From Crambe crambe (lineage: Eukaryota; Porifera; Demospongiae; Poecilosclerida; Crambeidae): 64,000 nucleotides of DNA. The stretch's first letter is position 1. Each line of letters opens with the position of its first letter. Made by a program: the position numbers and the translations under genes. This document shows positions 22,692-35,920 of this stretch, in pieces. The notes beneath the pieces were generated by a model. The model did not search any database and had not been told where the DNA came from. It worked only from the letters and a program-made list of their open reading frames with translations. Where the stretch lies: assembly GCA_963924555.1 (NCBI GenBank), contig OZ004581.1, forward strand, positions 4,937,338 to 5,001,337, given 5' to 3'.

Positions 22692-24215
22692 TAAGGTACC
22701 TAAAGTGGGGTGATTCCGAACAGCAGGATAATTCTGAATGGGTGTCTTGATTCGGTGGAATGGACTAGTGGAATGGAATAGTGGAATGGAATACTGGAAT
22801 GGTGGAATGGTCTAAAACTTAAAGGCTTATTTCATCATGATCGTCCAGCGCGTTCAACTTTGGAGACTTCAGTGGCTTGCTCGATTTGCATGCTAGCCCT
22901 GTTCCCTGGCACGTACATCCATGCACTTTGCAGGCGGATCGAAAAAGGTACGCGTGGGAGGAAGAGAAGAAGAAGAAGAAGAAGAAGAAGAAGAAAAATA
23001 AAGCACGTGGCATTTGGTTGTTGTGTGAAGTTTGGTAACAGTTAGGCTAATCATGGTGTATCTATGGGCTGATCATAGCTTGACTCTTAAATCTGTGATT
23101 GCTAGCAACAATTGTACCAATTCAGATGCATCAGTGTGATGCAGTTAAAGGTGGATATAGCAGCTTTGTGTTAAATATAACCATGAAAAAATTGCTTTTG
23201 CAGAGGGTTGGAGTGCACAACACAAGAGATGTGATTATGTTGATCACCTATAGTTCCCTGAGGATGTTTGCTGAGTAATGAAAATACATATCTACATATC
23301 ACTTGAAGGTAGCTAATAGGCATGCAGCTCTTGAGTATTGTATCTGTCATATGCTGAATCCCACATCCACATTCCATATTACCATCTGGTCAGACTGATA
23401 CTGTAGCTATAAACTAATATTACTCAACATTTCTAGATATATAGCTACTCAAAAAAATGATGCCAGCATTATTTATCTGGGATCTTACAAGTTCTATATT
23501 AGGTTTCAGTAATAACAATCACTTAATTAGCTATCATACATGTTTGTTAGCATTGAAGAAATGAATTATAGGTTAACTGGGCCTAATAGCTAGCTAGCTA
23601 CTAGCTAGATCAATAGTATTGGTAGTATTCTAGTCCAGTATTCCATTCCACTGTTCCCAATCCATGGCCCTACTAGCTACCTTCAAGTGATATGTAGATA
23701 TGTTACTCAGCAAACATCCATAGTAGTAGTCAACATTATCAACATGATCACGTCTCCTCTTGTGCACTGTATTTCATTCCACTGTTCCCAATCCATGGGC
23801 CTATAGCTACTAGCTACCTTCAAGTGATATGTAGATGAATTACTCAGCAAACATCCATAGTAGTAACAGGTGATCAACATGATCATGTCTCCTCTTGTGC
23901 ACTCCAACCCTCTGCAAAAGCAATTTTTTTCATGGTTATGTTTAACACAAAGCTGCTACATCCACTTTTAACTGCTGATATATGCTATAGATTCCTGCAT
24001 CTGAATTGGTACAATTGTTGCACAGATTTAATACCCATGCAATAATAGAACATGGAAGCCAAAGTCGGAACATGTGTTTTAATAATCTAAATCTTAGATT
24101 CCCATTCCACCAATCTAGACAATAATGTGCTGGATGATCTTGATAAGGTATGCCCTCTGAAGCATTCCACCATTCCAGTATTCCATTCCACTATTCGCGT
24201 AAGCAGCCTACTATC
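22692..24215. mobile_element. Composite foldback element with GGAAT-rich subrepeats
   Basis: The left end 'taaggtacctaaagtggggt' resembles the ends at 25211 and (inverted) 37924. Next come 'tggaatgga' repeats (22755-22815). Then 23098-23240 ('aattgtaccaattcagatgc', 'gcttttgcagagggttggag') is repeated inverted at 23890-24030. A roughly 130-bp block (23643-23770) is duplicated in tandem at 23772-23895. The right side ends near 'cctactatcgacc'. A short relative lies at 37735-37924. No coding region. Confidence 0.6.
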
Positions 24216-24313
24216 GACCGGCAGGTATTATCGACCGCTGCAGCACCTATTATCGACTACTTAGTATACGGAAAGTCTACGGTAGTAAACAAACGTAAAC
24301 GGAGACTAAGAAA

Positions 24314-24965
24314 ATGGCTGCATTAAGAAATGTATGGGGAAAACTCACAAGCTGTGGAGAGAAAACAGAACTTCAACAGCAAGTATTTATCAACTGCAGT
24401 ATGAAAGTAAGTTACTAGCTCACGTTACCCATCCCCATGGCCCCGGAAGGTCGTTTATAAGCTACGAAAGCTATCGACTTAAGTCGAATTTGGTGCTTGT
24501 TTAGTGAGGACTGTAGGATAGATTATGACTGGACTCTGTATGAATATGAAACAAAGACCAATGAAGACTGTGTCCAAAGAGTATCACCTCAATCCAGCAG
24601 AAAGGAGAGCTTCTACAGCAGTTCCATTTCACTGTTAAATTGTGAAGCAGTTTATGATAGAAACGCTTCATTCATTTTTTATAAAATTTGTTATGATGAT
24701 ATATTTCATAGCATAGAAGTATCTTTTTAAGGGCCCTGACATGTAGTGGAGCAAAACTGAAAGAAAGAATGAAACGGACGATGCAGTCAATTCGCCAATG
24801 TAATTTTTCGCGTAGGTGTATTTTATTATGACGTAATTATTGCGGTACTTGTAAGCGTGTTTCTCGACAGCTGAAACTGGCAGAGTGCTCGCCTCAGATC
24901 TTTGTTCTCCGGAGGAGTTTGTGTTAGATATCGCGTACAGAGCACCTGTGATATCCATACTTGGG
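24314..24965 (+). CDS. Possible multi-exon gene, unknown product
   Basis: A start ATG in a good context ('gaaaATGGctgc') opens a 31-codon exon, 'MAALRNVWGKLTSCGEKTE...', with a clean donor (gtaagt) at 24407. A second open stretch, about 24512-24730, reads 'DCRIDYDWTLYEYETKTNED'. A third, about 24870-24962, follows an acceptor 'tttctcgacag' and reads 'ETGRVLASDLCSPEEFVLD'. The exact joining is not proven and no family is recognised. Upstream 'ctattatcgacc' repeats may belong to the neighbouring element rather than to a promoter. Confidence 0.3.
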
Positions 24966-25210
24966 GTAACAAGTAAGAAAACTACTGTACCAGACTAACC
25001 TGGCTTTATAGGGCTAGCACTCCACTCCACGTGATAATAAATTGGCACAGCATGACCGAGTAGATCATGCCTATTTATCGTCATAAAGAACTGGAACAAC
25101 ACAGAACTTGGATATATTATGTAGTAAGTATTATTTAAGAAAAATGCTTAGTTTCAAACCAAAATGTATGTCAGAAAAAATTTCCTGACAAGGTTTGTAG
25201 GCAGAGTACA

Positions 25211-25780
25211 TAAGGTAGGCGGGGGTATCTCCGGACATCGGGTAACTTCGGACTTTCAACTTTTTTTCAGAAACTACAAAGATTGAGAGGCAGTCTTTAT
25301 ACCTGCAGTAACTATAACTGCTACTTGTTTAAATGCATGCTTAGCTAAACTCTTCTTCCACCGTTCTGGACTGCATCGTGCCCCGAAATCTATAATCGTC
25401 GAACTGAAACTTTACGTCACGATCTTGTGCATTTCAAGCAGGCCTGGTTGAACATCAAGAGAGCGCAGGAAAAAAGTGCATGTGTATCAGATAAACCAAA
25501 GTCATCTCTCTCTAAAATATTTCATGTTGGGTTGCTAGCTAGCTCTATCAGAGATTTCTACCAGTAGTGTCCGGAGTTACCCCAAACCGCGATTTTATAC
25601 TAGCTATGAATTTTGCCCGATAAGTTCACAAGAGTAAGTACTAAAATAATAACGCTTGGGGCCTTGATAGATGGAGAGTTCAGCTTCTTTTTGAACTTTA
25701 CTGCTCGATCATAGCTGCTTCCATTCCAAAGTTATCCTTCCCAATTGAAAGTTTGTCCGGAGTTACCCCCGCCTACCTTA
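25211..25780. mobile_element. 570-bp MITE with ends TAAGGTAGGCGGGGGTA
   Basis: The left end 'taaggtaggcgggggtatct' and the right end 'agttacccccgcctacctta' are inverted with one mismatch, extending to 'ccggac' / 'gtccgg'. The interior has no ORF. The terminal TAAGGTA motif is shared with the elements at 22692 and 37924, so these may use the same transposase. Confidence 0.8.
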
Positions 25781-26645
25781 GTATATTAAAGAGTTTGAAG
25801 GGAGAAATGTATAATGTGAGTGGTAGAGGGCAGTTACAGTTCAAAACTGTCGTCACTGTTATAATCACAGTCACAAGAATCTCCAAAAACATCTTCCATT
25901 ATGAGATTAGTGTCACTGTCATTTTCAGTTGGCTCAATCTCTTCCCTTTCCAGATCTTCCATGTGGCTGGCTTGTAATGGCAGATTTGAACAATGCTGAC
26001 ACGAACAGCCTTCAGAGCAGTGGTTTCCTTTCTTTCTGCATCCACAGTGAGTTGTTCGGCAACCAGCTTTACATTTGCACCCTTTTGTTAGCAACAAAAC
26101 CCTTTGCTCGATTTGTTTGATGTTATCATCACTATCCCAATCTATGGCAAGTACTCCGTCATTAATCTTCCATCCATGTGATGAGATCTCATGTAATTGG
26201 ATAATGCTCTGATCAGCTTGTCCCCACATGTCTAACACCCAGCATGACCTCTTCCAATGACGTAGTAGTGCATCTACTGAGGGAATCATGTCATTTTCTG
26301 CACTTATTCGATCCCATACAGTTTGTCGGATGTCCTCCAACCACTTGTTGTGTGTATCCAAGGGAGATTCGTCAGTTTGAAAGCTCTGGAAGTGTGATTC
26401 AGGTGAGTTGGTATTGAATCCTGTGGCATTCTTTTTATAATATACGGTGCCAATCAGCCTGAGGAAAGCCAAGAAACCTCGTGTATGTCCTTCATTTGAG
26501 ATTGAAGTATCAGAGAGTGACTCGTGTGTGTATGTTGTTTTACCAGTGATAAATGCTGCATGTTGAAAAAAGTTTCTCATGAATGTGGCCTTTCCAATTC
26601 CTGAAAAAAATGATGTGTAATCACAGCCAGTAACTACAAACAGTA

Positions 26646-27216
26646 CCGTAAATCTGGAAATTTTCGCTGTTAAAAATAATTCGCGGTTGGCTCAAACAAC
26701 GAAAATTAAACACGTGAAATATTTTCTACAACGGATTATTAAAATATTGAAAATATATACGGTAGGAAGCACATTGCATTGCGTACTAGTCTCTAGCTCT
26801 CCAAGTATTTGAAGGTCTTCCAGATCCCCCTGTTCCTTCTCGGGCTATTGCTCGAGCGAATTGTGAAGTAGAGACAGAGTTAGTTAGTTCGAGATAGTCT
26901 TTCGATCACGTCCTACAATCGTACCTGATTTCTTCACTGCCACCGTGTACCTGTCCTTTTCATTCGTTGGCTCCCTCACACTCTAGCGTTTCACCTAGAC
27001 TGGCATCCCACATGTCACGGTACACATGGTAGCCACGAACACAGCAAGTGATCTGGAACTCTGCGCTAGCACTTACCGCCATTTTTCTCCAGCTGGATTT
27101 AGTAGCGAAATTTTCATTGTTGAAAATAATTCGCGGGTGATTCAAAAAACGAATAATAAACGCATCGAAAAAATAAAACACGAAGATATTTTACGCGAAA
27201 ATTTCCAGATTTACGG
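26646..27216. mobile_element. TA-flanked MITE inside the giant gene
   Basis: Ends CCGTAAATCTGGAAATTTTC and its reverse complement are flanked by TA on both sides, a Tc1/mariner-type target. It separates 'ATLSKVIQ' from 'LFVVTGCDYTSFF' in the host reading frame, so the insertion came after that gene was formed. Confidence 0.8.
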
Positions 27217-29984
27217 TACTTGAATGACTTTTGAAAGTGTGGCTGGTTCAATGCTGGCTAGGTTAGGGTCATTTTTCAAAGCGGTTACAAGATGTTTCAT
27301 GTGTACAAAGTGCAGTTCTTTGGATAGAATGCTGCTGATTTGCACTAAGATCTCCTTTTCTTGATTGCACTGAAGTGGCAGACCAATCATGTACACATGA
27401 CTGTATCAATATTTGATTGCAATTTGTTTTCCTTGCATGTAGCCATACTCTGGTATCAGCTTCCTCGGCGTTATTGGAAAACTTAGGATCTGGTTGTGGA
27501 GTGCATGTACTGCCACCTTCTACAAACCATGCTGTATCGGACAGAGGTTCAGCAAATGCTCCAGCCACATAGAACCTTTGATTTTGTACAAGGTAAGGGT
27601 AAAGATGTTTCATCATATTCTGGGCCAAAAAGCACGTTAGATGTCTTTTGCATTGACGGCAGTGCAATACATTTTCTCTCCACTTACGACATGGAAGTTG
27701 TGAGTCTGCTTGAATTGCCTCACAAACGTGCTCAGGTGCTATTGGTGATGCTTCATCACGTTTTTTTTGCTCAAAGTATTTTGGGGTAGCCTTCAACCGT
27801 CCTGGGTTATCAAATATTAAGTGAACCTCAGTGATGCCCCTAGTAAAGTGTGGGATGATATATCTTTGTGACAAAAATCGTCCATAGTCACCAAATGTAG
27901 TGAGGCTTCCAAGAGGAGCTGTGTTTATCATAAACATCCCTTCCACTATGCAGCATTGTGGCTGCCATCCTTGTGGGTATTGTGAGAGAAAAACTTTTTG
28001 TGGAGCATTTTTGTACTGTTTTTCTAAGGCTTTGGTCATGTAATGCTTTTGACCTTTCAGTGGGATCCCTTGATGGTCTGATATTGCCAGTGGTAATGCA
28101 ATCAATTGTTCCCCTGCTGTTTGTATAGGATTCCCTGTACGCATGGACCATTTCAGTTTTTTTCGTAAACAGGACATTAAAATTTTTCTGTCCTTTTCTA
28201 GCTGAGAGACCCGTTTCTTTCCTACTTTTTTCGTAGAAAAGGTTAGCAATTGCTTTTTTCTCATGGGAGCTGTTGAGCTGGGTTCTCTTAGAATGTAGAA
28301 GGATATTCTGGAATGAAATTCATTCTGTCCAATCACCCGAAAATTGAGCAGATCTGAGGTTTGCTGAGCAGTAGCAGATATTTTGGTGAAAGGGTTCATC
28401 AGACCTCTGTTAGTAGGTGGTACTTCAAACAGTGAATGTTTTTTTATGGCTGTGATCTGTGCTTTGATGTTCTCTTCTCTTTTATAATCTCTGCTGTTTG
28501 TGGTTAAATACCAGTTGTGTGTCTGTGGATGAACTATTTCCTTGTCTGGAAATAGCTGTTGATCCAAATTTTCAAGAGTCTTAGTTCTCGATGGCAGATA
28601 GTTGACAAATCTATTGATGTAATCATGAGATGGCTGTACAATTGATGTTTTACATGATTTATTAATCAGCATCTCATGAGCTTCATCGATGGCAACTGAA
28701 TGCCATGATCTTCCCCCAATACTCACCACAAAAGCACCTTGTCGAAACATAGTGAGAATGGATTGTGGCATGCAAAGTAAATCTGCTAGGTGTTGGGATA
28801 TAAGTTTAGTGTAATTGTGGTGATCAAATGCCGTAAAAGTGGCAGCCATTTGTTTGATGCTGGCTACCCTCAGTGACCAATCTCCACTCCTGATGGCAAG
28901 GAAGAGCCCTATGTATGCCATGAGATCCTGAAAAACACACTGCACCCAAAATCGCCATGTTTCATCTTTCTTAGCAAGTTTTTGGATGAAAGCTTTAAAC
29001 TTCTTAAAGTTTTCTGATGTCACATGATGTATTACATCTGGCGATTCTGGATGGGACAGTTTATTGGCAATAAGGGTAAGAGGGTGGGTGTGAACTTCTG
29101 ACTGCTTCTCCAAGAAAACTGTAATCATAGCCCTATAGAGAGCCTCCCATACCTCCAAGAGAAAACAATGGGTCCTTTTAAATTGCCCACAGACTTGAAT
29201 GGACGCAACAGGGTATCCTGCAGCTTTAGCTAGATCCTTGAAACCTGCATCGAAATATGGTTTCATGAGAGCTTTTTGAAAGTTCATAAGCATATGCCAA
29301 TCTCCAGGCATTGGAATTACCCAATCAAGCTCTTTTCCATATTCACTTTTTAGAGCTTGGAAGATTTCGTACAGCTTTTGATCCCCCGTGAGTACTAGAT
29401 ATTCCTTTTTTTTGTTCAGAATGAACTTCGTGTAAAGATCATGCAGGAGTTCAATGATGGTATCTTTGTTGTCAGACTGTGCGTCAATGACTTCCAGATA
29501 TGTTACCTCAGACTTTTTGGTATGTGTCACCCTTTTCAAGTCAAAATAGGTTTGAATGTTAATAAATACTTGTCTTGAACTGGGGTCAGCCGTATCATTA
29601 ACAGCCATTTTTTGTAACATGTAGCTAAACAATTCTTGAATTTCTGCTACAGTATCAATCTCTGTCTGACTTGTTGCAAAGTCAACTAGTGACTTGGTAT
29701 TGATGGGTGCAAGTTGCTGGGTAGTAGGTGCTGAAAGCATTGGTACCAAATTTTTTGTACCATGATTGATGTATTCTTTCCTTCTCTCTACTCCAGTACG
29801 TCCTCTGCACCATGCTTTTGTTGCTGTGATCGTATGAGGTATGTTGGAGAAAGCATTGGTGATCCTCTCTCTGGTCTTTTTCGTGACAAGATATCTGCTG
29901 TATTTGAGGTAGGTGATACTGGACTGATTTGGAGCAATGATGGGACTGAAACTGGAACAGGCTGTTGGAGTGTTGGTGTGACTG

Positions 29985-30178
29985 ATGTTGGACTGGTGGC
30001 CATGGGTTGGAATTCGAGTGTTGGTGTGACTGACGTTGGACTGATGGCCATGGGTTGGAGTTCGAGTGTTGGTGTGACTGACATTGGACTGGTGGCCATG
30101 GGTTGGAGTTCGAGTGTTGATGTGACTGATGTTGGACTGGTGGCCATGGGTTGGAGTTCAAGTGTTGGTGTTACTGAT
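29985..30178 (-). repeat. 48-bp coding minisatellite
   Basis: Four to five head-to-tail copies encode 'SVTPTLELQPMATSPT' (16 residues) with few changes. Both strands stay open across it because the period is a multiple of three, which explains the shadow ORF on the plus strand. Confidence 0.9.
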
Positions 30179-31807
30179 GGATTTGCAGCCAGTTGCAACT
30201 GTGTGTGAAATTGAGCAGGTAAGAGTTCGAGTCCAGGCAGGGGTTGTACCAGTTGTACAGTGGTTCCATGCCAGCTGCTTTTATGATTATTGCATACTTG
30301 GGAAAATTTATGTAAAAAATCGATGTTGTCTGCTGATACTATGATAAAGGAACTGGAACTGAATTGATCAGTACAAGGAAGACCCAAACTCTCTATTTTA
30401 GTTTGTCTGAATCTGGATAAGGTGTCTTTTGAGGCGCATAAGCCTAGTCTGTTTAAGATTTTTATTAAGTGAGCTGATCCCCCATGGCTCTCCACAACAT
30501 CAGTAATCAGTGTATGCATAGGTAGAGAACAACGATCATCTGTGCTGAAAAGGATTGCAGAAAGCAAAAAAAAGTTTCTTACTGTTTTAGTGTTGGATTC
30601 ATTTTTAGATGTACCAATTCTATCTCTTGTGGATCTGGTTAAAGCACAGATAGCTTTCCACAGTTCTGGATTGAGCTGATCAATGATAGAGTGGATATCT
30701 AGCTTTCATATTTACTTAAAAAATATGAACTTTTTGCTATAAATTTTTGACACTGATCATGAACCAAATCATTCAAGTGATCAAGTACTTCACTACTTGA
30801 TTCATTAGCACTTGATTTCACTGGATTTTCTGGATCCTCAACAGGTGTGGGTTTACTCTGACCAAGCTTCCATAGGGTTTGCTGTAACATTGGTGCGAGG
30901 TCAGATGTTTGCCTATAAAGTAAGGTGCCGTACTTTCTGACACTGCAGAAGTATTTGAGATGATGCTCCAGCTCACTTAGCAGGTTACAAAATACCCACA
31001 TAGCTGTCATGTGTGTACTTTCACCCACTAGGCCACTTTTTACCAATAGTTCACTACAGTATTTTTTGAAAAGTTGGTGTACTGTCGGTAATAGCATTAC
31101 TTTTCTGTGCAGTAGTTCCTGTCCAACGTAAAGTATAGTTTTATCCATGGCCAAGTTGGTCACTTGTTGTAGTGATGTGGGAGAGATGGTATGTGTTCTG
31201 CACCTAACTTTTTCAATTAGTGATTGGAGCTCGCTGTCTAGGCTTGCTTTGTTGTCACCCTTAATGATGGTTAATTGGGATTTATAACAAGTGAAACAAA
31301 CCCTATCTGTGTCAGATATGTGACCGTCAAAACCAGTAGTCGTTCGTAAATGATGTTCAATAATTGCAGGGTTTGGGGAAAGTCTGGATTTCATATTCTT
31401 AAGAGAGGTGTTACAGGTGGGACAGTTGGTGTTTGGTTGTACTTGTACGTTTTTGTAAAGTTGATGGTAATGATGTTTACAAAGGGGGGTTGGAATGGGA
31501 AGAAACCACATTCCTCTACTGCTAAGCTCATTCTATTTGCATCAGCCATGTTGCTAGAAGCAAATACATCGTTTGTACAACACCTAATACAGCATTCATT
31601 ATTAATCCTTTGTTTTTCCCACCTAGGATGATAGGTGGAATTGGTGAGAACTCGTCCGACATCTCTGCATGGCCGGCATATGTGGTTGTCCCCTGTGATG
31701 CCCTTCTCAGCTACAAACTCACATGCCTTGATGTTCTTCCATGTTTTCACACGAGACATATGGTCATGGGGGGTATTACACAATGCACAATCTGTGGCTT
31801 TTGACAT

Positions 31808-32427
31808 GATCTGTATAATATATTTTTTATCAACTCAATGCTACTTCCTTCCTCATAACTAATACACCTTTAGCAAATAGCTATCTACAGTGTTCTACAC
31901 TTTGTTTATATTGTAACTACATGCATGAGTAATTAAGTACCTGCACCGATGTGGTAAAACACTACCTCACTTTGCGGTTCGTTATATCTGTTGTGATAAG
32001 TGGGAACAGCTGCAAATTTGCTATGTAGGAAGCAGCTGCATATATGTACTATGAACTGTGTTCCGATGTGACGGCTGTTGTCAGAAAAAATTTCCTGACG
32101 AGTTTTATGCAGGTACTTAAAAGCGAGGTACCGAGAGTAGAGCTAAATATTTGTTAAACCTAAAGAGAGTATGTTTTGGGATTTATTGCAATAAAGAAAG
32201 GAATGATTAAAAATCATATTAAGTGAAGAAAAAAGTCTTTATACTTCAAGAATACAGCACTAGAAGCTTGCTAAAAAGTCCAAAATTTTGCAGATAATTT
32301 CTGGGGCGCTTTATGATCACTTCCTGTGAAAATAAATTTGTATTGCGCCCTACGGACTTCCGGTACGTTGGCGATTTGACTGGATGATTGATATGATTTT
32401 CAACGGGTGGTCGAAAGTAGGTACCGG
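31808..32427. other. Intergenic, one small foldback
   Basis: No gene. 31933-32120 is bounded by 'ttaagtacctgca' and its reverse complement and may be a small MITE. It contains 'gtcagaaaaaatttcctgac', which also occurs in the same orientation at about 25171. Confidence 0.5.
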
Positions 32428-32912
32428 CATAGATATACTAGACTACGTACACAGGATTGGAAACAGGGCATGCGCGCGTAGAATTTATAGACCATCCGTG
32501 TATGTACCTGGCGAACGGGGAAAAACTTGTAGAGAAGTGAGAAAAGAGGGCGAAAGGTGAGATATTTAGCGTAATAATATTATGATTATAAAGTAAAATG
32601 CCAGGTAACTTATTCTTGTAGTATTTTATCATGTAAATAAGAGTCTATTGACTGGTTGCTATGGAGTAGAAATATTTCAGTCTCGTAGGTAGGTGACTAA
32701 ATAGTTTTGTGGAACTCTACGTCCTAAAACAAAGGCCTAAATGCCTCATTTTTGGTGAAAAATGGAAGGTACTGGTACACCATATGTACTTAGCTATGTA
32801 GTTTTGTGCATATAATAATACTCTTGTGTAAATGGCTATTAGACTGGAAATGGTATGCCAACGAACAAGTTCTCACTGAGCTTCTCTTTTAAAACTAAAA
32901 TTAGAGTGAGGA

Positions 32913-35900
32913 ATGGGACGTAAAAAGTTCCTCTTGGTAGTGAGAAAGAACAGGAGCAGAAGAGCAAACCCATATCCACTTGTTATCTCAATCCCCAAAG
33001 CAAGGCTTCCAGCACCAGATTTGTCATCCCTGGATAACCGATTACAGTCATCCACTATTGGAAATTCATGGAGAGTCACAACTGGTTTTGATGAAGAGGG
33101 CAGAAAGATTGTTCTCTATTGCCTTGAGATGTCTCGTGAATCGCCTATTATACGATCTTCAATCACAATAAGACAAAATTTTACCTGGCAACTGAGTGTT
33201 TTTAGCATTATCATTACACCTCGACTCTGTCATGCATTGATTGGCACCCCTGATTGCCTAGATTCTGTGGATAAAGTAATACAGATGATATCATTGATCG
33301 AAAAGTGCAAAATATGTCAGGGCAATGCTGATGATAAGTTTATTGAAGTGGCCAAACGTCGGGATGGTATTTTCAAGAGTCATAGTGGTAAGGCATGCAT
33401 GCATGCATGCACAACATTTCTACCATAATATATTACTATGTACCAACAGGAATGAACATTACTGCACATATAGACTCTACAGCATTCACTTATCCCACCA
33501 TCAGGCACAATGAGTGTGAAGTTTTGCTGCATGGTGAAAGGAGATATGATAGGTGCCAACAATGCTCCAACTACAGAAGCAGCTCTCTGTATACATTCAG
33601 CCAAAGACTATTGGCCCTGAGCAATGACCGTTTGGATCCAAGTAGCCATGCCAACTACACTTCCTTGACCACTAGAGAGAAAGATGTACGAATGAGAAAT
33701 CTTCAACGTTCAGTTAGACAGTGTGAGAAACAAGTACAGTATTGGAAGGAGAAGCTTGAAGAGGCGATAGAGACCAGAAGTATTTCTGATGATACTCTGT
33801 CCGAAGATTTACATACCATAATGACCACTGAGAATAGCAGCATTATGGATCAATTTCCAGAAGGTTCATTTGCCAGGTTATTTTGGCAACAGCAATTTGA
33901 AGCAGCATCCAGGAAGACCAAGGAGATGAAGAGGGGAATGCACTGGGATCCTCTGATGGTGAAATGGTGCATATATTTGCGCCATAAATCAAGCGGAGCA
34001 TACGAACTTCTTCGCAATAGTGGATGTGTCTTGCTACCATCCCAGCGCACATTACGTGACTACACCCACTATGTGAAGGCAACAGTGGGTTTTTCAAATG
34101 AAGTTGATGTACAGCTTGCTGCTGCAGCGAAGCTGGACTCCTGCAAAGAATATGAAAAATGTGTTGTGATGCTAATGGATGAGATGTACATCAGAGAGGA
34201 GTTGGTGTATGATAAACACAATGGATCTCTCATCGGTTTTGTTAACCTAGGTGATATCAATGACCATTTGCTCGCCTTTGAGCGTTCTATAGCTGATAAT
34301 GCACCTGCCGAATCCCTTGCTACTACAATGATGGTTTTCATGGTTCAAGGACTCCTTTCATCCCTGAGCTTTCCATATGCACAGTTTCCTTGCTACAAGA
34401 TCACTGGGCAGCGTCTTTTTGATCCATTCTGGAAAGCTATTTATCGTTTAGAGAGAATGGGATTCAAGGTAATACAAAATAATATGTTATGAAATAGCAT
34501 GGCAGTGCATGCACGTGCATGTGTGACATGATAAAAATTTATAGCTAGAAAAAATGTTGAGTAATGTCACACTTTATGCAGGTTCTTGGAGTAACATTTG
34601 ATGGTGCCTCAGTGAACCGCAGACTAATCAAGATTCACAAACCCAAGGAAAGTTTGCTGTACAAGGTTTCCAATCCATACGCATCAGATGGCAGAGATCT
34701 ACTCTTTTTCTCAGATCCGCCACATCTGATAAAAACAACTCGCAACTGTTGGGCATCGAAGACAAGACAACTGTGGGTATGTTTATCAAGTACCATAATT
34801 ATCATGTTGTGATAGACTGACATAATTATTAGTATTTTTATGTAATCATTATTATTGTCTATTATAATTTACTCCAGACTACTTAAGTCATTGTATTATG
34901 TCAGTTGTGGAGTTGATGTCTATTCAAGAGTTACGTACTACACATGTGGATGATAATAGTTTTAACATTGTTTCAGAATAATGGCAAGTTTATATTATGG
35001 GAGCACCTTACTGCATTGTATGAAAAAGATCGTCTTAACAGTCAGTTATCCTTGGTACCCAAGCTTCGTTATGAGCATATCCACTTAACTGGTTTTTCAA
35101 AGATGAGAGTGGATTTGGCAGCACAGGTACCTACAGCTATATGAATCCGCATAATAACTATTGCTGGAGTGTATTATAGGTTCTGAGTGAGACTGTCCAT
35201 AAGGCTCTTCTTTTAGCCAACAAAACTGACCAAGAAGAAACCACTCGTTTTGTGCTAGCATTTGACCGGTTTTTTGACTGTTTAAATGTTAGTAACTTTA
35301 CAAATGGCAAGTATAAGAGAAAAGTATTTCAGCAGCCATATCGTTCAGCAAAGGATTTTCGCTTAAAGGTGTTAATGATAATTATTGCAGAAACTGCAAT
35401 GACCGAATTTTTTTACTGCATGCAGTTTTTGGAATCTGAGTTCTTGCCGTATTTAGATGCATGGGAGGATTCGGTGAAGAATCGTCAGGGAGAATTTGGA
35501 GATGGTGAACGTAAAAGAATGCTTTTGAGCTCAGAAACTTTGCTGGGAATCAGAATTACTAGTGAGTATTATAATTTCAATCATTAATATCAACTATAAT
35601 ATTATGCAGCTCATTCTTTTATCGAACTGGTTCGCTACCTATTCAGTCTTCCTGATGTGAAAGTTTTCCTGAGCCAGAAGATCTGCCAAGACCCAGTTGA
35701 GAATTTCTTCAGTTGCCAGCGACAACGTGGAGGAACAAATGAGAATCCAACTGTGGCTGAATTTTGCAAGAATACACAAGCTTTACGTGTAATCAGCAAC
35801 TTTTGTCGGTCATCAGTGCATGGTAATTGTCGTGGCAATAACAGCCGCACCTTGATTAGTGAGGAAGAAGGCTTGCCAATACCTAAAAGGAGGCGCCTAG

Positions 35901-35920
35901 CTACTAAAAAAAACCAATAA
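32913..35920 (+). CDS. P-element-like (THAP9-type) transposase, seven exons, one frameshift
   Basis: The exon model is 32913-33387, 33450-34468, 34582-34776, 34977-35126, 35180-35368, 35426-35561 and 35609-35920. All introns are GT-AG and 48-200 bp, giving about 824 aa. The catalytic acids of the P superfamily RNase H-like fold are visible: D402 in 'VVMLMDEMYI', D505 in 'GVTFDGASVN' and E752 in 'DPVENFFSCQRQRGG'. The conserved 'DPPHLIKTTRN' is also present. Residues about 205-245 have the paired charge and L spacing of a coiled coil. The usual N-terminal THAP zinc finger (C2CH) is absent; the start 'MGRKKFLLVVRKNRSRR' is basic instead, and an upstream exon could have been missed. One extra base at about 35640 ('ctacctaattcag') shifts the last exon, so this copy is probably inactive unless it is a sequencing error. 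Confidence 0.85.

Larger units (their letters stand above)
25834..31807 (-). pseudogene. Giant transposon-type gene: cysteine knuckles, XPG/FEN-like nuclease, CXC domain
   Basis: Read on the minus strand from 31807. The N-terminus has paired cysteines (CALC, CRPC, CIRCC, CPTC, CFTC). An 'LITDVVESHGGSAHLIKIL' region and a repetitive P/S/T linker (30175-29990) follow, then an 826-aa frame (29749-27269) with 'WVIPMPGDWHMLMNFQKAL'. Further on are 'NAEEADTRVWLHA' and, in another frame, 'VYMIGLPLQ' and 'TGCDYTSFF..GIGKATF'. These match the EAD, D-x-D and GCDY...GIGK signatures of XPG/FEN/PIN-type nucleases. The end (26580-25834) carries a CXC (tesmin/TSO1-like) zinc domain, 'CKCKAGCRTTHCGC'. Lesions: shifts at a six-G run (31484-31489), near 30700 and near 29800, about 11 bases lost near 27405 at the D-x-D motif, an eight-A run near 26604, and a MITE at 26646-27216. 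Essentially intronless. The architecture suggests a multicopy mobile-element protein, not a host gene. Confidence 0.6.

Noticed and set aside
22819-23045. ORFs with poly-F or poly-R
   Set aside because: Derived from an (AGA)n repeat within a foldback element.
29682-30208. Overlapping ORFs rich in PPVQ..QSHQHSN and GVTDVGLVAMGW
   Set aside because: Shadow frames of the 48-bp coding minisatellite.
25171-32100. Long terminal repeats around the giant gene
   Set aside because: Only a 20-bp word (gtcagaaaaaatttcctgac) is shared in direct orientation; no LTR-length identity, primer-binding site or reverse transcriptase.
33843-34341. Reverse-strand ORFs inside the transposase exon
   Set aside because: Shadows of a frame with clear P-transposase motifs and proper splice sites.
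35391-35425. Earlier acceptor (attattgcag) for P transposase exon 6
   Set aside because: It would bring in an in-frame TGA after three codons; the acceptor at 35425 keeps the frame open.
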